Part shown: in pieces, positions 1-9,805 of the stretch
Position numbering within the stretch: the stretch's first letter is position 1
Layout of the letters: the number at the start of each line of letters is the position of its first letter
Source of the DNA: Candidatus Pelagibacter sp.
Lineage (GTDB): Bacteria; Pseudomonadota; Alphaproteobacteria; Pelagibacterales; Pelagibacteraceae
NCBI GenBank assembly: GCA_002689925.1
Contig: NZIO01000044.1
Location: forward strand, 1-53,242
Reading direction: 5' to 3'
Length of the DNA: 53,242 nucleotides
Notes under the pieces: model-generated
What the model was told of the DNA's origin: nothing
What the model saw: the letters and a program-made list of their open reading frames with translations, nothing else
The model's database searches: none
Translations under genes and position numbers: made by a program

Positions 1-397
1 ATGAAGGACCAGTTCCAAAAAGTGAAGCTGCAGGATTTTTACCATACCAATATGCTGTCACCCAGTGACCCATATCAAGGTTTCCATCACTTACTGCTGC
101 TCCTATTTCTGAAGTTTTTACAACTGAACCTACTGGTTGAAGATCTATTTTCAAAGTTCCACCAGACATATCGCCTACCATTTTTGCATAGTCTCCTGCC
201 ATTTCAAAAAAAATGTTAGCACCACTTGGCCATGCTGCTTGCATTTTTAAAGTAACGTGACCGTCACCTAATGCAAGATTTGGCATTGCTACTGCTGCTG
301 TTGCTGCTGCACCGGTAGCTGCTGCTGCTTTAAAGAAACTACGTCTGGAAAGAACTTTTTTATTTTTTTGTTCTTTCACTTTATTTTTTTTAGACAT
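1..397 (-). CDS. TRAP transporter solute-binding protein, DctP family (N-terminal part only)
   Basis: The gene runs off the left edge, leaving about 132 N-terminal residues. It starts at the ATG ending at 397, behind an AGGAAA ribosome-binding site. The N-terminus has a twin-arginine motif (SRRSFFK), then an alanine-rich hydrophobic stretch and a likely cleavage near ALGDG, so it should be exported folded to the periplasm by Tat. The mature start (VTLKMQAAWPSG) and the segment GGTLKIDLQPVGSVV match the DctP family. Tat-exported DctP proteins include the TakP-like alpha-keto-acid binders, but the ligand cannot be assigned from this fragment. The membrane subunits are expected beyond the left edge. 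Family certain; substrate unknown. Confidence 0.85.
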   Translation of the reverse strand, partial: MSKKNKVKEQKNKKVLSRRSFFKAAAATGAAATAAVAMPNLALGDGHVTLKMQAAWPSGANIFFEMAGDYAKMVGDMSGGTLKIDLQPVGSVVKTSEIGAAVSDGNLDMGHWVTAYWYGKNPAASLFGTGPS

Positions 398-500
398 GTT
401 TTTCCTATTTTTAAATTACTAAAGTAAATATTTAAACACATTCACACGATAGAGTCTCATGTAATTTATAATTGATTTACAACTTAGAATTGTAATGTAC

Positions 501-1700
501 TTATAATGATACGCCTTTAGCTAGTCTTGTAGGCAATAAAACGGAGCTCTCAAAATCGGTTAATGAATTTTGCCTAATAATAACTCCTAATACTTTAGTA
601 TATTCTTTTCCTGTAGCTGCATACCTGTCAAGAAAATCAATTAATGCTAAACCCTCTAGTTTTTTATCTGCCTGTCTCATCTTTGCTCTTGCTTCTCTAA
701 ACTCTTTATAACCAGAATGAGTATTTAGGTTATTTTTATAAGCTTTAACAGAGGCTCTAAGTATTTGGAAATTTAATACCTTTACTCCTTCAGGAGAATT
801 ATTATCTAATGGCTTTATTCCTGTGTCACCCCAAGTCCACTGTCCAAACAATGCATTGCCCTCTAGTGCAAATCTAGAAGTGCCCCAACCACTTTCTTTA
901 GCTGCTTGGGCTATAGCTATTGAAACAGGTATTATATCCATTCTTGTTTTAAGTTCTGATAAGTCTGAATCTTCTATTTTGTATTCTTTAAATCTTCTTT
1001 TTAACCACAATCTTTCACCAACTGTATTAAAATTTTTATTCAAAATTTTAAATAGTTGTTCTCTATCTTTATTTATCCTATCATTTTCAGCAAGAATTAA
1101 GGGCAAAACAATCCTTATAAATAATTTTTTTTTCTCAGATGTATCACCTAGGGATTTTAGATCTTTAGGTAATTTAGTTAAATATATTGGCTTAACTTTT
1201 TTACCATTTCTTATATCTTTCAATACATATTGTAGATCTTCAAATAAATTCATTGTTGTTTCTGCATTTAAACTTACTGTTTGATCAGATAATTCTTGTT
1301 TTTTTATTTTTTTTTGTTTTTTCTTAGACTTTTGTTTTTTAGGGGTTTGTGAGGTATTATTTTTAAATTCTGAGGCTGTATAAGTAAATTTAACTTCATT
1401 TACAATGTTTTTAATATATGGTCGACTTACTATCATTCCAGCCAATATAAAAATAAAACAAATAGATAGATAAGCATTTGTAATAGAATTTTCTCTTATT
1501 TCATGCTTTTTTAAAGCTCTAACACTTGAAACATTTTTTGGTAATCTTATTTTATTTTTGATTAATAATAATTCTAATTGTGATGTTGTTAATCTTTTGT
1601 TGCTAGATCTATAACTCTTTACTTCAACTATATTATAAAATTTTGCAAGATCTATAAGTTGATCTCTATAACTTTTATTAGATTTAAGATCATTTTTCAT
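501..1700 (-). CDS. Bax-like protein with glucosaminidase domain
   Basis: 399 residues. A lysine-rich cytosolic N-terminus (1-70) is followed by one membrane segment (about 75-92), a strongly basic linker (120-135) and a C-terminal glucosaminidase domain (about 250-385). The signature AQAAKESGWGTSRFA, followed by EGNALFGQW, closely matches the Bax protein of Enterobacteria; Glu269 sits at the expected catalytic position. The family is related to beta-N-acetylglucosaminidases that cut peptidoglycan glycan strands. The topology predicted here (N-in, enzyme domain in the periplasm) fits a membrane-anchored wall hydrolase. Its start is 3 bases from the downstream end of nfuA on the same strand, suggesting co-transcription. 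Activity is inferred from the family only. Confidence 0.8.
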   Translation of the reverse strand: MKNDLKSNKSYRDQLIDLAKFYNIVEVKSYRSSNKRLTTSQLELLLIKNKIRLPKNVSSVRALKKHEIRENSITNAYLSICFIFILAGMIVSRPYIKNIVNEVKFTYTASEFKNNTSQTPKKQKSKKKQKKIKKQELSDQTVSLNAETTMNLFEDLQYVLKDIRNGKKVKPIYLTKLPKDLKSLGDTSEKKKLFIRIVLPLILAENDRINKDREQLFKILNKNFNTVGERLWLKRRFKEYKIEDSDLSELKTRMDIIPVSIAIAQAAKESGWGTSRFALEGNALFGQWTWGDTGIKPLDNNSPEGVKVLNFQILRASVKAYKNNLNTHSGYKEFREARAKMRQADKKLEGLALIDFLDRYAATGKEYTKVLGVIIRQNSLTDFESSVLLPTRLAKGVSL

Positions 1701-1702
1701 TT

Positions 1703-2260
1703 TTATAGTGCATCCACTCTTTTTACTTCAGGAATATAATGACATAATAAATTTTGAACTCCGTTTTTAAGAGTAATAACTGAGCTGGGACAACCAGAAC
1801 AACTTCCTCTTAATTCAACAGTTACAACACCATCCTTAAAATCTTTAAATTTAATGTCACCTCCATCTCTAGCTACAGCCGGTCTTATTTTTGTATTCAA
1901 AACATCATTAATTTTATCGACAATTAGGTCTGAACTTTTGAAAGCATCCTCTGAAGAACTTTTTTTAAAATTTTTATCAATAATAACTTCTTTACCATTT
2001 GAATAAAAATCATTAATTTCAGCAATTATTCCATATTTTAAATCTTCCCAAATGTGATTTTTTTCTTTTTTAACAGTAATAAAATCTGCTCCAAAAAATA
2101 TCATGTTTATTCCTTTTAAAGATAAAATTTTTTTTGCTAAAGGAATACCAATTTTTTCTTCACCTTTTAAAAACTCTATTGGGCCAATCTCTGACACTTT
2201 TTTACCAGGTAGAAATTTTAAGGTCTCTGGGTTGGGTGTAATTTCAACTTCTACAATCAT
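1703..2260 (-). CDS. nfuA: NifU-like Fe-S cluster scaffold/carrier (Nfu)
   Basis: 185 residues in the two-domain layout usual for alphaproteobacterial and mitochondrial Nfu: an Nfu N-terminal domain (about 1-90, with the pattern TPNPETLKFLPG) and a C-terminal NifU-type domain (about 110-185). Cys154 and Cys157 in GSCSGCPSS form the CxxC that bridges a [4Fe-4S] cluster between two monomers. It hands clusters to apo-enzymes in the cytoplasm. The gene lies between trpS and the Bax-like gene on the same strand, with 15 and 2 bases between them, so it is probably part of one leftward operon from murJ. Confidence 0.93.
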   Translation of the reverse strand: MIVEVEITPNPETLKFLPGKKVSEIGPIEFLKGEEKIGIPLAKKILSLKGINMIFFGADFITVKKEKNHIWEDLKYGIIAEINDFYSNGKEVIIDKNFKKSSSEDAFKSSDLIVDKINDVLNTKIRPAVARDGGDIKFKDFKDGVVTVELRGSCSGCPSSVITLKNGVQNLLCHYIPEVKRVDAL

Positions 2261-2275
2261 TTTTTTTATAATCTA

Positions 2276-3286
2276 TCAAATTAACTTTGTAATTCCCAAT
2301 ATTTTATAAATATCAACAATATTTTTTTTTGCAATTGTGTTAGCTTTAATAGAGCCATCTTTCAATACATTTTCTAAAAATTTAGGATCTTGTAATAATT
2401 TTTTTATTTCATTCCCTATGGGACAAATTATTTCAATGATTGATTCGCTTAAATTTCTCTTAAAAGTTGAAAAATTTTTTCCTCCAAATTCACTAAGTGT
2501 TTTTCCTAAACTTTGCTGATTCAAGTTTGCATAAATTGTAAGAAGATTTTCAGCCTCATTTCTATTTTTCAGACCTTCCACAGCTGAAGGTATTGCTTCA
2601 TTGTCAGTTTTTGCTTTTTTTATTTTTTGAATAATAACATCTTTATCATCTTTTAAATTAATTCTGCTGTTATCTGAGTCTTCTGATTTGCTCATTTTTT
2701 TTGTTCCATCTCTAAGACTCATTACTTTTGGAATTTCCTTAGAAATTAAAGGCTCAACAATTGGAAAAAATTCTTCAGATTTAAAATCATTATTAAATTT
2801 CATGGCAATATCTCTTGTTAACTCTAAATGTTGTTTTTGATCTTCTCCAACTGGAACATGGGTGGCTTTATATAATAAAATATCTGCTGCCATTAAGTTT
2901 GGATAAACTAGCAAACCAATACTAGCATTTTCTTTGTTTGCTCCAGCTTTTTCTTTAAATTGTGTCATTCTGTTCATCCAACCAATTCTTGATACACAAT
3001 TAAAAATCCAAGCTAATTCTGAGTGTGCAGAAACACTTGCTTGATTAAAAATAATACTTTTTTTTGGATCCAAACCAGAAGCTATAAAGCTTGCTGTTGT
3101 TTCTAAAACATTATCTTTTAAATCTTTTGGAACATGTTTATTAGTAATGGCATGTAAATCTACTACACAATAGATACATTCATACTTCGTTTGTAAATTT
3201 ACAAAGTTCTTGATAGCACCTAAATAATTACCTATATGTAAATTACCAGTTGGTTGTACTCCAGAAAAAACTCTTTTTATATTCAT
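2276..3286 (-). CDS. trpS: Tryptophanyl-tRNA synthetase
   Basis: 336 residues, normal for bacterial TrpS. The class I signature HIGN is at residues 17-20 inside [17 protein letters not shown], and KMSKSED lies near residue 197. It charges tRNA-Trp with tryptophan in the cytoplasm. The murJ gene ends 10 bases upstream of its start and nfuA follows 15 bases after its stop, on the same strand. Nothing unusual is seen in the catalytic motifs. Confidence 0.97.
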   Translation of the reverse strand: MNIKRVFSGVQPTGNLHIGNYLGAIKNFVNLQTKYECIYCVVDLHAITNKHVPKDLKDNVLETTASFIASGLDPKKSIIFNQASVSAHSELAWIFNCVSRIGWMNRMTQFKEKAGANKENASIGLLVYPNLMAADILLYKATHVPVGEDQKQHLELTRDIAMKFNNDFKSEEFFPIVEPLISKEIPKVMSLRDGTKKMSKSEDSDNSRINLKDDKDVIIQKIKKAKTDNEAIPSAVEGLKNRNEAENLLTIYANLNQQSLGKTLSEFGGKNFSTFKRNLSESIIEIICPIGNEIKKLLQDPKFLENVLKDGSIKANTIAKKNIVDIYKILGITKLI

Positions 3287-3296
3287 AGTAATGTAG

Positions 3297-4823
3297 TTAT
3301 TTTAATTTAATATCCTTAAATTTAAAAGCTCCTGAAATATTTGAAATTAAAAAATAACTTATTAAACCAGGTATTATTATAATAAATAAATAAATAAATT
3401 TCCAATTTTCATTATATTCGAATCTTCCATCAAATATTCCTAGCATAAAAAACAACACTAATGCCATAGAAATTACTGATAATATAATTCTTGGTAATTT
3501 ATGTATAAATAATTTATCAAAAAAATGTATTTTTTGCTTTTTGATAAAATAATAATGAAAAAAGACGTTAATCCAAGATGAAATAGAAGTTGCAATTGGT
3601 ATTATTACAAAACCTATCTTATTAAAAAAAGAAACACTAATTAAAATATTTAAAAAAACAGATAAAATTGAAAGATAAAAAGGTAATTTTGTATTATTTC
3701 TTGCAAAAAAGAAATTAGATAAAATTTTTAAAATTGAAAAAGCTGGAACACCAAAAGCAAAAAATGTAAGAGCCATAGCAGTATTAATTACACTTGAGTT
3801 ATCAAATGAACCATATCCAAATAAAGAAGTAACTATTTCTTTGGATAAAATTATTAAAGCAACTGACGCAGGTATAGATAAAAATAAGCTAAGTTCTAAT
3901 GATCTATTTTGTAAATTAATAATTTTTTTATTTTCTTTTCTTTTAATAAATTGTGATAATTGAGGTAACATAACAGTTCCTACTGCAATACCAGCAACTG
4001 CTAAATTAATTTGGTAAATTCTATCAGCATAATAAAGATATGAAACAGCACCAGTTTGAAATGAGGCAATAATAGTTCCTACTAAAATATTTATTTGAGT
4101 TACACCTGAAGAAAAAATACTTGGTAGGAGTTTATTAAAAAATAATTTTATGTTTTTATTAATCTTTATTTTAAAAATTATTTTAAGTTTAAAATATTTT
4201 TTAACAAAAAATAATAAAACTAATAATTGTAACAAACCTGCAAAAGAAACTGCATATGAAAGTGTTGGGGCATAAGGAAGTCTAAGCCACTGTGATAAAA
4301 ATAAAGATCCTATTAAAATAATATTTAGTATTATTGGAGCTGCTGCTGCTATAGCAAATTTATTATATGAATTTAGTATTGCAGAAAAAAAAGAAGCCAA
4401 ACATATAAATAATAAAAATGGGAAAGTAATTCTACTTAGATCAACTGCTAATTTTAATTTTTCTGGATTATCATAAAAACCTGGAGCGATAAGATAAATT
4501 AACTTAGGCATAAAAATCTCAGCTATCAAAAGAATGATTATCAAAACACAAAAAAGTAAATTCAAAATATTTTTTGCAAAAAAATCTGCTTTCTTTTTAT
4601 TTTTTGATAACAGGGCTGAATAACTTGGAACAAATGCTGCATTGAATGTACCTTCTGCAAATAACCTTCTAAAAGTATTTGGTAACCTAAACGCTACAAA
4701 AAAAGCATCTGCTATAACTCCTGTTCCTAAAAAAATTGCAATTAATATATCCCGTACATAGCCAAGAATTCGACTAATTAACGTAAAAAAACTAAATGTT
4801 GTTGTTGAAGCTATTAAGTTCAT
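3297..4823 (-). CDS. murJ: Lipid II flippase MurJ (MviN family)
   Basis: 508 residues with about 14 hydrophobic segments along the length, typical of the MOP-superfamily flippase MurJ. The N-terminal segment ([19 protein letters not shown], then [13 protein letters not shown]-like sequence) is the family hallmark and carries the conserved arginines of the substrate cavity. It moves lipid-linked peptidoglycan precursor across the inner membrane. It is first in a leftward group murJ-trpS-nfuA-bax, and starts 51 bases from the divergent malic enzyme gene, so promoters for both must lie in that short gap. Confidence 0.95.
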   Translation of the reverse strand: MNLIASTTTFSFFTLISRILGYVRDILIAIFLGTGVIADAFFVAFRLPNTFRRLFAEGTFNAAFVPSYSALLSKNKKKADFFAKNILNLLFCVLIIILLIAEIFMPKLIYLIAPGFYDNPEKLKLAVDLSRITFPFLLFICLASFFSAILNSYNKFAIAAAAPIILNIILIGSLFLSQWLRLPYAPTLSYAVSFAGLLQLLVLLFFVKKYFKLKIIFKIKINKNIKLFFNKLLPSIFSSGVTQINILVGTIIASFQTGAVSYLYYADRIYQINLAVAGIAVGTVMLPQLSQFIKRKENKKIINLQNRSLELSLFLSIPASVALIILSKEIVTSLFGYGSFDNSSVINTAMALTFFAFGVPAFSILKILSNFFFARNNTKLPFYLSILSVFLNILISVSFFNKIGFVIIPIATSISSWINVFFHYYFIKKQKIHFFDKLFIHKLPRIILSVISMALVLFFMLGIFDGRFEYNENWKFIYLFIIIIPGLISYFLISNISGAFKFKDIKLK

Positions 4824-4874
4824 CTTGCATATAAGCCTTAATTTTGTGACAATTACAAGATATCCATTTTTAAA

Positions 4875-7166
4875 ATGAAGAAAAAGTCAAAAATTGAAAA
4901 ATATACTGATCAAGAAGCTCTAGATTTCCATAACGTTGGTAAATCAGGGAAAATTGAAATTATATCCTCAAAACCAATGACTACTAAAAGAGATTTGGCT
5001 CTTGCTTATTCTCCTGGCGTTGCCGTGCCAGTTAAATTAATAGCCAAAAATCCTGATGCAGCATATGATTATACAACTAAAGGAAATTTGGTTGCTGTAA
5101 TTAGTAATGGCTCTGCAATACTTGGATTAGGTAATTTAGGTGCTTTAGCTTCTAAGCCAGTAATGGAAGGAAAGGCAGTATTATTTAAAAGATTTGCAGA
5201 TATTGATGCTATTGATTTAGAAATAGATACATCTGATACGAGTGAAATTATTAATAGTATTGCAAATTTTGGAAATAGTTTTGGAGGAATTAACCTAGAA
5301 GATATAGCTGCTCCTGATTGTTTTATTATTGAAGAAAAATTAAAAGAAAAATTAGATATTCCTATATTCCATGATGACCAACATGGGACTGCAATTATTA
5401 CTTTAGCAGCACTTATCAATGCATTAGATATATCGGGCAAATCTATTAAGGATATAAAAGTTGTAGTAAATGGAGCGGGGGCTTCAGCTATGGCTTGTAC
5501 AAATTTATTTAAAAGCAGTGGAGTTGTAAATTCAAATGTAATTATGTTAGATAGAAAAGGAGTAATACACAAAAATAGAGATAATTTAAACCAGTGGAAA
5601 TCTGCACATGCCATTGAAACTAAAAAAAGAACACTCGGAGAAGCTATACGTGATGCCGATGTTTTTTTAGGTTTATCTGCAAAAGGTGTTCTTACAAAAG
5701 ATATGGTAAAAAGTATGGCTAAAAACCCAATTATTTTTGCATGTGCTAATCCTGATCCTGAAATTAAACCAGAAGAAGTTTTTGAAGTAAGAGATGATGC
5801 GATTGTTGCAACAGGTAGATCAGATTATCCAAATCAAGTAAATAATTTAATTGGTTTTCCTTATATTTTTAGAGGAGCTTTAGACGTTAGAGCAAAAACA
5901 ATTAATGAAGAAATGAAAGTTGCTGCTGCACATGCTATTGCAGAACTCGCAAGAGAAGATGTGCCAGATGAAGTAGTTGCTGCAATGGGTGGTGAGAGAC
6001 CTCACTATGGAAAAGAATATATTATTCCATCAACCTTTGATCCAAGATTAATTAGTGTAATTCCTATTGCTGTTGCTAAAGCAGCAATGAAGACTAAGGT
6101 AGCAAGAAAAGAAATAGAAAATTTTGAAAATTATAAAGAACAACTTAAACAAAGACTTGACCCTTCAGTTACAATCATGCAAGGAATTAATTCTCAAATA
6201 AAAAAAAGACAAAAAAAAATTGTATTTGCTGATGGAGAAGATGAAAATACTCTGAAAGCTGCAATCGCTTTTAGAAATAGTCAACTAGGAATTCCTATTT
6301 TAGTTGGTAAAAAAGAAAAAATAAAAGAAAGATTAAGAGAAATTGGTTTTAGTGAAAATTTTGATATTGAAGTTGTCAACTCTACTGATAAAGAAAAAAG
6401 AGAGAAATATGTAAATTATCTTTTTAAAAAAATGCAAAGGGAACAAGGTTTGTTAGAAAGAGATTGTGACCGATTAGTAAGAAATGATAGAGTAATTTGG
6501 GCTTCTTGCATGGTTTCTTGTGGGGATGCTGATGGAGCTGTCACAGGTAATACTAGAAGATATGGAGCTTCTTTAGAAAAAATTACAAAAGTAATTGAAC
6601 CAAGAGCTGGTGAAATAATGTTTGGTCTAAATATGATCGTCAATAAAGGGAAAACTGTTTTTATTGGAGATACTAGTGTTCATGAATATCCAAGTTCTGA
6701 ACAATTAGCAGAAATAGCTATTTCATCTGCTCGAGTTGTTAGACTTTTTGGATTTAATCCTAAGGTCGCTTTTGTCTCTCATTCAACTTTTGGACAACCA
6801 TCGACAAGCAGAACAAAACATATAAAAAAAGCTGTGGAAATATTAAAAGAAAAAAATGTAGACTTTAAATTTGATGGAGATATGCAGCCTGATGTTGCTT
6901 TAAATGAAAAATACAAAGAACTTTACCCCTTTTCAGAAATAGTTGGAGGAGCAAATATATTAATTATGCCAGGACAACATAGTGCAGCAATATCCTATAA
7001 AATGATGAGAGAATTAGGTGGAGCAAAAGTTATTGGTCCTTTATTAATTGGATTAGGACAGCCTGTTGAAATTGCCCCTCTAAGATCTTCAACATCAGAT
7101 ATTTTAAACTTAGCGTCTGTTGCAGCTTATTCAGCTGATGTTATTAATTATAATAAAAAAAATTAA
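4875..7166 (+). CDS. maeB: NADP-dependent malic enzyme (malic/phosphotransacetylase-like fusion)
   Basis: 763 residues in the long MaeB arrangement: malic N-terminal domain (about 20-150, with SPGVAVP), NAD(P)-binding domain with the Rossmann motif VVVNGAGASA (about 195-205), and a C-terminal phosphotransacetylase-like domain (about 435-760). It converts malate to pyruvate and CO2 with reduction of NADP. The C-terminal domain in this family is thought to be regulatory, sensing acetyl-CoA, rather than a working transacetylase. With isocitrate lyase at the right edge of the window, it fits a cell that uses the glyoxylate route and needs malate-to-pyruvate flux. The last 4 bases overlap the convergent BON lipoprotein gene. 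Confidence 0.95.
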   Translation: MKKKSKIEKYTDQEALDFHNVGKSGKIEIISSKPMTTKRDLALAYSPGVAVPVKLIAKNPDAAYDYTTKGNLVAVISNGSAILGLGNLGALASKPVMEGKAVLFKRFADIDAIDLEIDTSDTSEIINSIANFGNSFGGINLEDIAAPDCFIIEEKLKEKLDIPIFHDDQHGTAIITLAALINALDISGKSIKDIKVVVNGAGASAMACTNLFKSSGVVNSNVIMLDRKGVIHKNRDNLNQWKSAHAIETKKRTLGEAIRDADVFLGLSAKGVLTKDMVKSMAKNPIIFACANPDPEIKPEEVFEVRDDAIVATGRSDYPNQVNNLIGFPYIFRGALDVRAKTINEEMKVAAAHAIAELAREDVPDEVVAAMGGERPHYGKEYIIPSTFDPRLISVIPIAVAKAAMKTKVARKEIENFENYKEQLKQRLDPSVTIMQGINSQIKKRQKKIVFADGEDENTLKAAIAFRNSQLGIPILVGKKEKIKERLREIGFSENFDIEVVNSTDKEKREKYVNYLFKKMQREQGLLERDCDRLVRNDRVIWASCMVSCGDADGAVTGNTRRYGASLEKITKVIEPRAGEIMFGLNMIVNKGKTVFIGDTSVHEYPSSEQLAEIAISSARVVRLFGFNPKVAFVSHSTFGQPSTSRTKHIKKAVEILKEKNVDFKFDGDMQPDVALNEKYKELYPFSEIVGGANILIMPGQHSAAISYKMMRELGGAKVIGPLLIGLGQPVEIAPLRSSTSDILNLASVAAYSADVINYNKKN

Positions 7167-7765
7167 TCTTTCTGCCTACTTAAATCTGAAACTAATAAAA
7201 TACTTGCGACAACATCTTTAACATCCAATATTTCTTTGGCTTCTTTTATAACTTCTTTTCTTTCATCATTATCATACGAAATACCATAAATGTAAATTGT
7301 CTTATTGTATGTATCTATATTATAATTAGCAGAACTGATTTTCTTATTTAAAATAATAGCTGATCTAAGTTGAGTGGTGATCAGAATATCACCCGCTTTC
7401 ATTTTAAATGAAAATTTTTCTTTAATTCTTATATCATTTTTTACTGATCTAGCTCCATTTGTTTCCCAAGCTGATTTGGTTATTTGTAATTTTTCTTCTG
7501 GTGTATCAACTTTGCCAGTAAGATATATTCTACCATCTAAAACTTTTATTTTAACATTTATAAAATATTTTTTATCCTTTAAAACCAAACGACTAACCAA
7601 GTTTTTTTGCATTATTGAATCATCGATTTGTGTACCAATAGTTCTGGGGTCTAGAGCAACACTTACGCCCGATCCAAAAACACCTACGGTGGAAGTTCCA
7701 ACACAACTACTTAAAGTAATAAAAATAAAAATAATAAATAACTTTTTGTTTATTTTATTCATCAT
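7163..7765 (-). CDS. BON-domain outer-membrane lipoprotein (DolP/YraP-like)
   Basis: 200 residues. The N-terminus MMNKINKKLFIIFIFITLSSC is a lipoprotein signal with Cys21 as the lipidated residue. Two BON domains follow (about 45-115 and 120-190), each with the hydrophobic-glycine pattern seen in GRIYLTGKVDTPEE and YIYGISYDNDE. In Enterobacteria the double-BON lipoprotein DolP (YraP) sits on the inner face of the outer membrane and supports envelope integrity. It overlaps the end of rsmI by 11 bases on the same strand, and rsmI is divergent from an LpoA-like gene, a neighbourhood also seen at the enterobacterial yraL-yraP locus. Confidence 0.85.
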   Translation of the reverse strand: MMNKINKKLFIIFIFITLSSCVGTSTVGVFGSGVSVALDPRTIGTQIDDSIMQKNLVSRLVLKDKKYFINVKIKVLDGRIYLTGKVDTPEEKLQITKSAWETNGARSVKNDIRIKEKFSFKMKAGDILITTQLRSAIILNKKISSANYNIDTYNKTIYIYGISYDNDERKEVIKEAKEILDVKDVVASILLVSDLSRQKD

Positions 7766-8609
7766 ATTTTTTTATTTTTAAACAATATTTATAAATAATA
7801 TTTTTTGGTAAATTTTCATTTTTTGAAACAAAATCTACAACATCTTTATGTGAATATTTTTTTAGCATCTTTTTAATTTTTATTTTAACAGATTCGCTCA
7901 AGTCTTTGTTATTTTTTTTAGAAAAAGGTTTTGATAATACAATTGTTAACTCTCCCTTAAAATTTTCAGGAAATTCACTTAAAAAATCAACTTTTTTTGA
8001 AATATAACTTTCATAGATCTTAGTCATTTCTCTTGCAATAAAAATATTTCGATTTGAAAAATAGATCTTAAAATATTCAATATAAAAATTTATTTTTTTT
8101 GCAGAAATAAAAAAAACTAATGAGTAATCTAAATTTACTAAATTTTTAAAAATTCTTTCTAATTCACTTATTTTTTTAGGTAAAAAACCAAAAAAAACAT
8201 ATTTGCCCTCAAAACCTGACGCACTTATAGCTGCAGTTACAGCCGATGGGCCTGGGATAGGAAAAATATTTATTCCTTTATCAATACACTCTTTAACAAT
8301 TAATGCTCCTGGATCAGATATTGATGGAGTTCCTGCATCAGAAATAAGTGAAACTATTTTTTTATCTTCGATTAAATTAATAATAGCCTGTAACATCTTT
8401 TTTTCATTAAATTTATGATAAGAAATTAACTTTTTTTTGATTTTGTAATGACTTAATAATTTATATGATCTTCTTGTATCTTCACATAAAATTATGTCAG
8501 ATTTAGTTAGAACATTTATAGCCCTAAATGTAATATCTTCAAGGTTTCCTATTGGGGTAGATACAATGTATAATCCAGATATTATTTTTTTACTTTTATC
8601 CAATATCAT
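7755..8609 (-). CDS. rsmI: 16S rRNA 2'-O-ribose C1402 methyltransferase
   Basis: 284 residues, tetrapyrrole-methylase fold. The diagnostic motifs are LYIVSTPIGNLEDITFRA near the start and SDAGTPSISDPG in the middle, with PGPSAVTAAISASG for S-adenosylmethionine binding. It adds a methyl group to C1402 in the ribosomal decoding centre. The start ATG lies 17 bases from the divergent lpoA-like start. The C-terminus is lysine-rich, as in many proteins of this A/T-rich genome. Confidence 0.95.
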   Translation of the reverse strand: MILDKSKKIISGLYIVSTPIGNLEDITFRAINVLTKSDIILCEDTRRSYKLLSHYKIKKKLISYHKFNEKKMLQAIINLIEDKKIVSLISDAGTPSISDPGALIVKECIDKGINIFPIPGPSAVTAAISASGFEGKYVFFGFLPKKISELERIFKNLVNLDYSLVFFISAKKINFYIEYFKIYFSNRNIFIAREMTKIYESYISKKVDFLSEFPENFKGELTIVLSKPFSKKNNKDLSESVKIKIKKMLKKYSHKDVVDFVSKNENLPKNIIYKYCLKIKKYDE

Positions 8610-8626
8610 TTAAAATAACTTGATTA

Positions 8627-9805
8627 ATGAAAAAAAAATTAACACTGATAATAATAACCTATTTATTTTTGACAATGAATCTTTTATTTGCAAGCCAAAT
8701 AAAAGCTGAAGAAGTGGATAAAAAAAATGAAATTTTAAAAATAGGTGTTTTAGTTCCTTTATCAGGTGAATTTAATGAAATTGGCCAATCAATTTTAAAT
8801 TCTATTAAATTAGCAACCTTTAGTCTTGGACAAAAGAATATAGAAATATATCCAAAAAATAGTGGAGGCGACCCAAATATTACTTTTAATGCAGCAAATG
8901 AATTTAAGGAAATGGGTATTAAAATTGTTATTGGTCCAATTTTTCATCAAAGTTTAGAAAAACTTGATGAATTTGAAGAAATAACATTTTTCTCTCTTAC
9001 AAATAAAACTCATTGGCTTCCAAAAAATGTTGTGGCATTTGGTATAAATATAAATTCTCAATTAAATACTATAAAAAAATATCTTAAAAAAAATAATTTT
9101 TCAAAAACAATTTTTTTAATACCACAAAATGAGTTTGAAAACGAAATTAAAGAATCTGTAGACAAAAAAGAATTTTCTTCTTTTAAAATTATTACATATG
9201 ATACAGATCCAAAAAAAATTACAAGTGAAATAGAAAAAATTACCTCATACGACCAAAGAAAAAGAAATCTAAATAGAAGGCTAAAAATACTAAAAAAATC
9301 TGATTTATATAAAGACAAAAAAGAATATGAAAAACTAAAGAAAAAATATACTCTAGGAAATGTAAATTTTGATTCTGTAATTATTGCAGATTTTGGTGAA
9401 AATTTAAAAAGTGTATTAACTTCTTTCAAGTATTCAGATGTTACTGATGATAAAGTGGTCTTTTTTACAATTAATCAGTGGTTTGATGAAAGTTTATTTG
9501 AAGAAGATGCTATGAAGAATCTATTATTTCCCTCAATTAATTATAAAAGCTTCAATAATTACAAAAAGGAATATTTTAAAACATTTAATAAAAAAGCTTC
9601 CGAAATTTCCTTATTAGCTCATGACTTATTAGGGCTAATTTATTATTTATGGCAAGAAAAGAAAGATCAAATGAACATAGAAAAACTTTTAAGTAAAATA
9701 AATTTTAAAGGATTGCATAGTAAATTTTCATTTAAGAATAATCAAAGTTACCAAAATTTAAATATATACAGAATTTCTGAAAAATCTTTTAGTAAAATAA
9801 ATTAA
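8627..9805 (+). CDS. LpoA-like periplasmic-binding-fold protein (penicillin-binding protein activator family)
   Basis: 392 residues with a cleavable signal peptide (about 1-28, LLFASQIKA) and a type I periplasmic-binding fold: IGVLVPLSGEFNEIGQSI at about 40-57, then GIKIVIGPIFHQSL. This matches the C-terminal domain of LpoA/LppC, which activates penicillin-binding protein 1A in Enterobacteria; the N-terminal TPR-like domain of enterobacterial LpoA is absent, and I see no lipobox cysteine. The middle (about 195-245) is an unusually lysine-rich helical insertion. The position beside rsmI supports the LpoA relationship over an amino-acid ABC transporter binding protein, because no transporter genes are nearby. 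The last 4 bases overlap convergent rdgB. Confidence 0.75.
   Translation: MKKKLTLIIITYLFLTMNLLFASQIKAEEVDKKNEILKIGVLVPLSGEFNEIGQSILNSIKLATFSLGQKNIEIYPKNSGGDPNITFNAANEFKEMGIKIVIGPIFHQSLEKLDEFEEITFFSLTNKTHWLPKNVVAFGININSQLNTIKKYLKKNNFSKTIFLIPQNEFENEIKESVDKKEFSSFKIITYDTDPKKITSEIEKITSYDQRKRNLNRRLKILKKSDLYKDKKEYEKLKKKYTLGNVNFDSVIIADFGENLKSVLTSFKYSDVTDDKVVFFTINQWFDESLFEEDAMKNLLFPSINYKSFNNYKKEYFKTFNKKASEISLLAHDLLGLIYYLWQEKKDQMNIEKLLSKINFKGLHSKFSFKNNQSYQNLNIYRISEKSFSKIN

Noticed and set aside
1-219. 72-codon open frame on the + strand at the left edge.
   Set aside because: It is the reverse side of the DctP-family coding sequence, whose Tat signal and family motifs are clear on the other strand.
398-500. 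Possible tRNA or small RNA in gaps larger than 100 bases (398-500, 29272-29388, 42195-42298).
   Set aside because: No cloverleaf, no GGTTC-type T-arm and no G/C-rich stems seen; the gaps look like promoter or leader DNA.
823-1284. 153-codon + strand frame inside the Bax-like gene.
   Set aside because: Antisense shadow; the minus-strand protein has an unmistakable glucosaminidase signature.
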